Shown in pieces: positions 6,111 through 10,772 of a stretch of 10,772 nucleotides of DNA. The notes under the pieces are model-generated. The model was not told the origin of the DNA, ran no database searches, and worked only from the letters and a program-made list of their open reading frames with translations. Origin of the DNA: Thermoleophilaceae bacterium. Its GTDB lineage: Bacteria > Actinomycetota > Thermoleophilia > Solirubrobacterales > Thermoleophilaceae. The position numbers and the translations under genes are program-made. The DNA lies in NCBI GenBank assembly GCA_013695855.1, contig JACCZR010000206.1:1-10772 (forward strand), written 5' to 3'. Each line of letters opens with the position of its first letter. The stretch's first letter is position 1.

Positions 6111-6475
6111 TCCGGCCGGTGGGTGACCGCCTCGATGTTGTTGCCGTCGGGGTCGAGCACGAAGGCCCCGTAGTAGGACGGGTGGTAGATCTCGCGGACC
6201 CCCGGCCCGCCGTTCTCCCGCCCGCCCGCGGCGAGGGCGGCCTCGTGGAATCGATCCACGGTGGCGCGGTCGGGTGCGCTGATCGCCACGTGCACGTCGG
6301 TCGAGGTGGTCCGCCCGCGCGCGTATATCCAGAACCAGGGCTTGCCCTCGGTGCCCAAGCCGCAGGCGCCCCGGAACTCCATGATCGGAGCTATGCCGAG
6401 CGGCTCGAGTGCCCCTACGTAGAAGGCGCGCGAGGCGTCCAGGTCGCTGACCTCGAGTCCGACGTGGTCCAGCAC
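6107..6475 (-). CDS. VOC family protein (glyoxalase/bleomycin resistance/dioxygenase fold)
   Basis: This 122-residue protein belongs to the vicinal oxygen chelate superfamily. It begins VLDHVGLEVSDLDASRAFY, has a central DVHVAISAPDRATVDRFH, and ends YYGAFVLDPDGNNIEAVTH. His4, His62 and Glu115 are placed where this family binds its metal. The substrate cannot be read from the sequence; it could be a lyase, a dioxygenase-like enzyme or a resistance protein. It is unlike the neighbouring gloA beyond the shared fold, so it is not a recent duplicate. The GTG at 6475 is 31 bases from the recG stop and seven bases after a TAGACT box. It appears to head a VOC-rsmD-coaD transcript, with a 4-base overlap into rsmD. 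Confidence 0.88.
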   Translation of the reverse strand: MLDHVGLEVSDLDASRAFYVGALEPLGIAPIMEFRGACGLGTEGKPWFWIYARGRTTSTDVHVAISAPDRATVDRFHEAALAAGGRENGGPGVREIYHPSYYGAFVLDPDGNNIEAVTHRPE

Positions 6476-6482
6476 GGCTCGA

Positions 6483-6510
6483 AGTCTACGTCTGCGGCTC
6501 TGAGTGTCAG
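6483..6510 (-). promoter_or_regulatory. Putative leaderless promoter of VOC-rsmD-coaD
   Basis: CTGACA (6505-6510, five of six to the -35 consensus) and TAGACT (6483-6488) are separated by 16 bases. The -10 box ends seven bases before the GTG, so the message would start at the start codon. The -35 box includes the recG stop codon. This is the best promoter match I see in the window. Confidence 0.55.
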
Positions 6511-8501
6511 GCCGGAATAGGGTCCAGCTCGGAGCCGAAGCGCTCGGCCACCGCGGCGCGCAGCAGCGGGTCGTGCTCGGCTTCGAGCCGGCGTGCCCAC
6601 TTCGTCGCGCGCTCGAGCAGCGGCGCGTCCTCGGGGAGGCTCGCCACCTTCAGCTCGGGCAGGCCGTGCTGGCGGGTGCCGAGCACGTCGCCGGCGCCGC
6701 GCAGCTCGAGGTCGATCTCGGCCAGCTTGAAGCCGTCGCGCTCGCGGGCCATCGCCTTCAGGCGCGGCAGCTTGGGGTCGCCGAACAGGATGCACAGCGA
6801 GGGGTGCTCGCCGCGCCCCACCCTCCCCCGCAGCTGGTGCAGCTGCGAGAGGCCGTAGCGCTCCGCGGCCTCGATCAGCATCACCGAGGCGTTGGGCACG
6901 TCGATCCCCACCTCGATCACGCTGGTGGCCACCAGCACGTCGGCCTCCCCGCCGGCGAAGGCCTCCATCGCCGCGGCCTTCGCGGCGCTCGGCATCTGCC
7001 CGTGGATCAGCTCCACGCGCAGGTCGGCGAACTCCATCGCCCGCAGGCGCTCGTACTCCGCCGTGGCCGCGCGTGCTTGGAGCGCATCGGACTCCTCCAC
7101 CAGGGGGCAGACGACGAAGCACTGGCGCCCAGCGGCGATCTCTTCGCGAATTCGCTCGTAGGCGCGACCCCGCGCACGCTCGCCGTCCACCACATGGGTC
7201 TCGACCGGCCGGCGTCCGGCGGGCAGCTCGCGCAGCACCGTGGCATCGAGGTCTCCGTAGGCCGTGAGCGACAGCGTGCGGGGGATCGGCGTGGCCGTCA
7301 TATGCAGCGCGTGCGGAACAAGCCCCTCCGGCGCCTTGGCGTCCAGCGCCGCGCGCTGGCGCACGCCGAAGCGATGCTGCTCGTCGACGACCACCAAGCC
7401 CAGGGCTGCGAAGCGCACCGGCTCCTCGATCAGCGCGTGGGTGCCCACCACGAGGCCGAGCTCCCCGGAGGCCAGGCGCGCGAGGAGGTCGCGCCGGCGC
7501 GCAGTGGTGGTCGAGCCGGTGAGCAGCTCGACGGGCACCGCCCCGCCGAGCAGGCGGTCGAGGGTCAGCAGGTGCTGCTCGGCCAACGTCTCGGTGGGCG
7601 CCATCAGGGCGGCCTGGCGACCGCTCTCAACCGCGCGCAGCATCGCGCCCAGGGCGACCGCGGTCTTCCCCGAGCCCACTTCGCCCATCAGCAGCCGCTG
7701 CATGGGGCGCTCGGTCTGTAGATCGCGGTCGATCTGCTCCCGCGCCAAGCGCTGGTCGCCGGTGAGCTCGAAGGGCAGACTCGCCGTCCAGGCGTCCACG
7801 CGCTCGCCGGTGATCTCCAGCGGCGCCGCGCGGCGTGACTCGTGGCGCATGCGCCGGCGCCCCGCCACCGCCAGCTGCAACAGCAGCAGCTCCTCCAGCG
7901 CCAGGCGCTCGCGCCCCGCGGTGGCGTCGTCTTGGTCGTCGGGGAAGTGGACGGCCGCCACGGCCGCCGAGCGGTCGGCCAGGCGCTCGGCCACGCGAAC
8001 CGCCGCCGGCAGTGGCTCGACCAAGTCGCGGAAGGCCTCGTAGTGCTCCCACACCAGCTGGCGCAGCTGGGCGGCGCTCACTCCGTCGGTGGCCGAGTAC
8101 AGCGGGACCTTGCCCGTGCCCGGCGCCGGCGCCGCTCCGTTGAGCGGCTCGAACTCCTCGACCCAGAAGACGTTGCGGTCCTGGCGCTTGCCGTAGAGCA
8201 GCACCCCGCTGCCCGCGCCCAGGCGACGCGCGACCCAGGGCTGGTTGAACCACACCGCGAGCATCGGCCCCGTCTCGTCGGCCACCCTGGCCTCCACCCG
8301 GCGTCCGCGACGGTTTCGCATCGGCCGGGTGGTCACGCTGCGCACCGTCACCGCGACGGCCGCCCGCTCGCCGGGTCGCAGCTCGGCCACCTTGCGGCCC
8401 TCTCGCTCGGCGTGCTCGCGAGGCAGATGGGCGAGCAGGTCGCCGACGGTGTGCAGCCCGAGCGCCTCGAGCGCCTTGCCTGCCTTGCCGGGCAGGGTCA
8501 C
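6507..8501 (-). CDS. recG: ATP-dependent DNA helicase RecG
   Basis: RecG remodels stalled replication forks and branch-migrates Holliday junctions. From the GTG at 8501 it has 664 residues (E. coli 693). The wedge/OB domain spans about 15-125. Helicase motifs follow in order: Walker A GEVGSGKT (273-280), APTETLAEQH (301-310), DEQHRFG (373-379), MTATPIPRTLS (401-411), ELIHGQMP (497-504), ATSVIEVGIDVP (525-536) and QLRGRVGRG (556-564). The C-terminal TRG region is DLELRGAGDVLGTRQHG. The start is uncertain. The frame stays open upstream with coding-like codons to about 8600 but contains no ATG, GTG or TTG there, so the true N terminus may lie up to 33 residues earlier. In mycobacteria too recG lies in the same neighbourhood as rsmD and coaD. 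Confidence 0.96.
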   Translation of the reverse strand: MTLPGKAGKALEALGLHTVGDLLAHLPREHAEREGRKVAELRPGERAAVAVTVRSVTTRPMRNRRGRRVEARVADETGPMLAVWFNQPWVARRLGAGSGVLLYGKRQDRNVFWVEEFEPLNGAAPAPGTGKVPLYSATDGVSAAQLRQLVWEHYEAFRDLVEPLPAAVRVAERLADRSAAVAAVHFPDDQDDATAGRERLALEELLLLQLAVAGRRRMRHESRRAAPLEITGERVDAWTASLPFELTGDQRLAREQIDRDLQTERPMQRLLMGEVGSGKTAVALGAMLRAVESGRQAALMAPTETLAEQHLLTLDRLLGGAVPVELLTGSTTTARRRDLLARLASGELGLVVGTHALIEEPVRFAALGLVVVDEQHRFGVRQRAALDAKAPEGLVPHALHMTATPIPRTLSLTAYGDLDATVLRELPAGRRPVETHVVDGERARGRAYERIREEIAAGRQCFVVCPLVEESDALQARAATAEYERLRAMEFADLRVELIHGQMPSAAKAAAMEAFAGGEADVLVATSVIEVGIDVPNASVMLIEAAERYGLSQLHQLRGRVGRGEHPSLCILFGDPKLPRLKAMARERDGFKLAEIDLELRGAGDVLGTRQHGLPELKVASLPEDAPLLERATKWARRLEAEHDPLLRAAVAERFGSELDPIPA

Positions 8502-8633
8502 CGGCTCGGACAGGCGGTTCGGGCGCGGCAGCGAGCGCAGCGGCGCCCCGAGCGCCCGCTCGAAGCTCAGGTCCTCCGTCGTGGCGAACGCGGTGGCGAT
8601 ACGGCAATGATCGACCCAGGCGAGGACGCTATC

Positions 8634-8650
8634 GGCGCCGGGACGGCGCC
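8634..8650 (-). terminator. Second hairpin between the fakA-like gene and recG
   Basis: GGCGCC occurs on both sides of a 5-base spacer, giving a 6-bp GC stem. It lies 14 bases downstream of the 8665-8682 hairpin in the direction of transcription. It may act with that hairpin as a U-less double terminator, or it may be a 5' structure of the recG message. Confidence 0.3.
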
Positions 8651-8664
8651 ATTGGCATCAAAGC

Positions 8665-8682
8665 GCGGGCAGGGATGCCCGC
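8665..8682 (-). terminator. Intrinsic-terminator-like hairpin after the fakA-like gene
   Basis: GCGGGCA and TGCCCGC form a 7-bp stem with a 4-base loop, five bases after the stop codon. GCTTTG follows, so the T-run is short. Position and stem strength make it the most terminator-like structure in the window. Confidence 0.5.
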
Positions 8683-8687
8683 AGGCG

Positions 8688-10337
8688 CTACTCAGCGCTG
8701 AGCAGCCACCACCACGCCGGCTGGTCTGCCTGCTGAAAGTCCAGCTCCACGCCCTCAGGCAGCAGCGCCTCCAGCTGCTGGCGGCCCAGCGGCGCCGCTT
8801 CACCCGCGAGCACGGTCAGCAGCTCGGCCTCCGCGGCCACCCGGCGAACGGTCTCGGCAAAGGTCTCGGCAGGGTCTCCGTGGGCCACCAACTCCCCACC
8901 GGCGTAGCCGACTGCCTCGCCGGCCTCGAATCTCCCCTGGGCGTCGTCTTTCGCGGCGGGGGCCACCCCGCCCAGCGAGAGCCCCTCGGTGGCCTTGGCC
9001 AATGCTGCGACATTGGCTTCGCAGCCGTGGCCGGCATCGAAGGAGAGCAGCGCGGCGAGGCCCTGTTGGGCAGCGGTCGTGGGCACGACGCGCACGGGCT
9101 TCTCGGACAACTCGGCGGCGCGGTCGGCCGCCATGCGCACGTTGGGGCTGTTGGGCAGCACGATGACCTCGTGCGCCGGCACCGCGTGAATGCCTGCCAG
9201 CAGCTCGTAGGTGGACGGGTTCATGGTGGGGCCGCCGTCGAGAACCTGGGCACCGAGGCCCTCGTACAGGCGAACCATGCCAACGCCGCTCGCCACGGCC
9301 AGCACCCCGCACTGGGTCTCCGCAGCCATGGGGACCCCGTCACCGGACACCCGCGCGCTGCGATCGGCCACCTGCTCGCGCATGTCGGCCACGTCGAGAC
9401 GGGACACCTCGCCCACCGGCTCGAACAGCGCGACGGCGCGCTCGGGCTCGTCGGTGTGGACGTGCACGCGCTGCGTGTGCTCGTCGCCCACAACCAGGAC
9501 CGAGTCTCCGAGCTTCTCCAGGGAGTGGACGAACGGGTGCGAGTCGAGACCGTGCCCGGTGACGGCGAAGTTGGTGCAGTAGCGGAACCGGCTCGACTCG
9601 TGGTGGGGTTGGTGCAGCGTCCCCGGCGCCACCACCTGGTGGTCGAGCGCCACGCTCTCGGCGCCCCTCAGGGCCGCGACCACCCCAGCCATGATCACGG
9701 TCAGGCCGTAGGCGCCGGCGTCCACGACCCCCGACTCGCGCAGGATGGCCAGCTGCTCGGGCCCGCGCTCCACGGCCTCGTTGCCGGCGTCCAGAGCGCG
9801 CTCGAGCACCTCCGCGATCAGCTCGTCCTGCTCAGCCGGACTGGCCTCGGGGCCCAGCCGCGGCGTGTCCATGTGGGCCAGATCGTGGGCTATTCGGTGA
9901 GCCATCGCTCGCACCGCCGAGAGCATGGTCCCCTCGGCCGGCTCGCGCACCGAGTCATACGCGGCGTCAGCGGCGCGCGCGAACGCCGCGGACACCAGCA
10001 CGGGGTCGACGAGCTCGCCAGGCCGTGAGGCCAGCTCTTCGGCGGCGCCGCGAACGATCTGCGAGAGGATCACGCCGCTGTTGCCCCGCGCGCCCAGCAG
10101 GGCGGCCCGCGCCACCGCCGCAACCAGCGCGTCGCGGCCGTACTCGTCGATGAGCTGTCCGTCCATGCTGTCGAGCTCATTGAGCACTGCACGCAGCGTC
10201 ATCGTCATGTTGTCGCCCGTGTCACCGTCGGCGACCGGGAATACGTTGAGGTCGTTCACCTCTGACCGTCGCGCCTCCAGCTCCGAGCAGGCTGCGGCGA
10301 TGACCCTGCGAAAGCGGACGAGGCTCTCATCGGGCAC
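8688..10337 (-). CDS. fakA: FakA/YloV-type fatty acid kinase (DAK2 domain protein)
   Basis: FakA phosphorylates fatty acids presented by a FakB (DegV-family) partner, giving acyl-phosphate. The 549-residue product has the full family length. The N-terminal DhaL/DAK2 domain (about 1-215) has the Mg-ATP motif NVFPVADGDTGDNM (31-44), with Asp37, Asp39 and Asp42, plus GARGNSGVILSQ (82-93) and SGVVDAGAYGL. A middle domain follows (RYCTNFAVTG, VHVHTDEPERA). The C-terminal degV-like half has GGPTMNPSTYELL and IVLPNSPNVRMAADRAA. The GTG at 10337 follows the rpmB stop by 29 bases. rpmB followed by yloV is also a Firmicutes arrangement, though there yloU usually lies between; it is missing here. No FakB is in the window, so the kinase role is by homology. 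Confidence 0.9.
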   Translation of the reverse strand: MPDESLVRFRRVIAAACSELEARRSEVNDLNVFPVADGDTGDNMTMTLRAVLNELDSMDGQLIDEYGRDALVAAVARAALLGARGNSGVILSQIVRGAAEELASRPGELVDPVLVSAAFARAADAAYDSVREPAEGTMLSAVRAMAHRIAHDLAHMDTPRLGPEASPAEQDELIAEVLERALDAGNEAVERGPEQLAILRESGVVDAGAYGLTVIMAGVVAALRGAESVALDHQVVAPGTLHQPHHESSRFRYCTNFAVTGHGLDSHPFVHSLEKLGDSVLVVGDEHTQRVHVHTDEPERAVALFEPVGEVSRLDVADMREQVADRSARVSGDGVPMAAETQCGVLAVASGVGMVRLYEGLGAQVLDGGPTMNPSTYELLAGIHAVPAHEVIVLPNSPNVRMAADRAAELSEKPVRVVPTTAAQQGLAALLSFDAGHGCEANVAALAKATEGLSLGGVAPAAKDDAQGRFEAGEAVGYAGGELVAHGDPAETFAETVRRVAAEAELLTVLAGEAAPLGRQQLEALLPEGVELDFQQADQPAWWWLLSAE

Positions 10338-10366
10338 GGGATCTGTACCGAAGCGGAGGCCGAGGG

Positions 10367-10558
10367 TTACGCGGCCTTCGAGACCTTGCCGGCCTTGAGG
10401 CAGCGCGTGCAGACGTACTCGCGGCGAGGGGTGCCCCCCACGTCGATGCGGACCTTCTGCAGGTTCGGGTCAAAACGGCGCCTCGTGGCCACCATGGAGT
10501 GGCTGCGGCTGTTCCCGAACGAGGGACCCTTGTTGCACGAGTAGCAGACCTTTGACAC
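10367..10558 (-). CDS. rpmB: 50S ribosomal protein L28
   Basis: L28 is a small protein of the large ribosomal subunit. The 63-residue product reads SKVCYSCNKGPSFGNSRSHS, then ATRRRFDPNLQKVRI and REYVCTRCLKAGKVSKA. The two CxxC pairs (CYSC near the start, CTRC near the end) show the zinc-binding paralogue rather than the cysteine-free form. Zinc-free paralogues are typically zinc-starvation alternatives in actinobacteria. The GTG at 10558 is supported by the conserved SKVC N terminus and has no Shine-Dalgarno sequence; a TAGCCT box lies eight bases upstream. It appears to head the transcript with the fakA-like gene. Confidence 0.97.
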   Translation of the reverse strand: MSKVCYSCNKGPSFGNSRSHSMVATRRRFDPNLQKVRIDVGGTPRREYVCTRCLKAGKVSKAA

Positions 10559-10566
10559 GGCGGGTG

Positions 10567-10575
10567 AGGCTAGCA
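10567..10575 (-). promoter_or_regulatory. Putative extended -10 promoter of rpmB
   Basis: The minus strand reads TGCTAGCCT, an extended -10 (TGN plus TANNNT), ending eight bases before the rpmB GTG. No good -35 box is visible, which is usual when a TGN extension is present. The message would begin at or next to the start codon. Confidence 0.45.
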
Positions 10576-10595
10576 GTGGCCCGGGGAGCGCCTCC

Positions 10596-10772
10596 TTAGA
10601 GCCGGTCGAGAACCTGCTGTCGCCGAGCCTGGTATTCGGCCTCGGCGATCCGCCCCATGCGGCGGTCCTCGTCGAGCTGAGCGAGGGCAGCCTTCGGGTC
10701 GGCGGGCGCAGGCCCTGGAGGCGCCTGCCAGGCCGCGACCGGTGCGCTCGAATGGGGAGCGGACACCGGCGC
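10596..10772 (-). CDS. C-terminal end of a protein with a SHOCT-like helical tail (partial)
   Basis: A frame enters from the right edge and ends at a TAA at 10596, giving 58 residues. The first part is low-complexity and rich in Pro, Ala and Ser (AAWQAPPGPAPADPK). The last part, LAQLDEDRRMGRIAEAEY followed by QARRQQVLDRL, fits the pattern of a SHOCT-type C-terminal module: a helix, a Gly-x-Ile turn, Glu-Tyr, then a basic helix ending in Leu. SHOCT modules sit at the C termini of many short membrane or regulatory proteins. The rest of the protein is outside the window, so its function cannot be given. It is on the same strand as rpmB and 37 bases upstream of it. Confidence 0.6.
   Translation of the reverse strand, partial: APVSAPHSSAPVAAWQAPPGPAPADPKAALAQLDEDRRMGRIAEAEYQARRQQVLDRL

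Noticed and set aside
7627..8607. 326-codon minus-strand frame overlapping the start of recG
   Set aside because: It is a shadow frame of recG with low-complexity Arg/Ala/Gly content.
7842..10028. 728-codon open frame on the plus strand opposite recG and the fakA-like gene
   Set aside because: It is antisense to two firmly identified genes, has a His/Gln/Arg/Gly-rich composition without domains, and is the frame kept open by GC-rich third positions of the real genes.

Overview
The window is very GC-rich and every gene I can support lies on the minus strand. It is a core chromosomal block, not an accessory region. The gene order, the SepIVA-like gene between coaD and yceD, the preference for GTG starts and the SMC and RecG sequences point to an actinobacterium. 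The best guess is class Thermoleophilia (Solirubrobacterales or relatives). That class call is an inference from remembered protein style, not from a search.

Layout in the direction of transcription (right to left): the 3' end of a SHOCT-like protein; rpmB (L28) and a fakA/YloV-type kinase; two hairpins; recG; a VOC-family gene, rsmD and coaD, coupled by 4-base overlaps; a SepIVA/DivIVA-like coiled-coil gene; gloA (glyoxalase I); a YceD/DUF177 gene; a hairpin; rpmF (L32); a tandem pair of palindromic repeats; plsX and acpP (4-base overlap); rnc; and the N-terminal third of smc, cut by the left edge. No intergenic gap exceeds about 190 bases. I saw no RNA gene, CRISPR array, insertion sequence or prophage.

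Several genes fit together in lipid and cofactor metabolism. CoaD makes dephospho-CoA on the route to the 4'-phosphopantetheine carried by AcpP. PlsX turns acyl-ACP into acyl-phosphate. The FakA-like kinase, with a FakB partner not present here, would make acyl-phosphate from free fatty acids. rpmB, rpmF, rsmD, yceD and rnc serve ribosome and RNA maturation. recG, smc and the SepIVA-like protein serve DNA repair, chromosome segregation and septation.

Most worth a second look: an RNase III whose sequence lacks two of the four usual metal ligands; a recurring TANNNT box 7-9 bases before the start codon at four likely transcription-unit heads, suggesting leaderless mRNAs; a tandem palindromic repeat between rpmF and plsX; and a recG reading frame that looks coding upstream of its first ordinary start codon. 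I found no clearly new multi-gene system.
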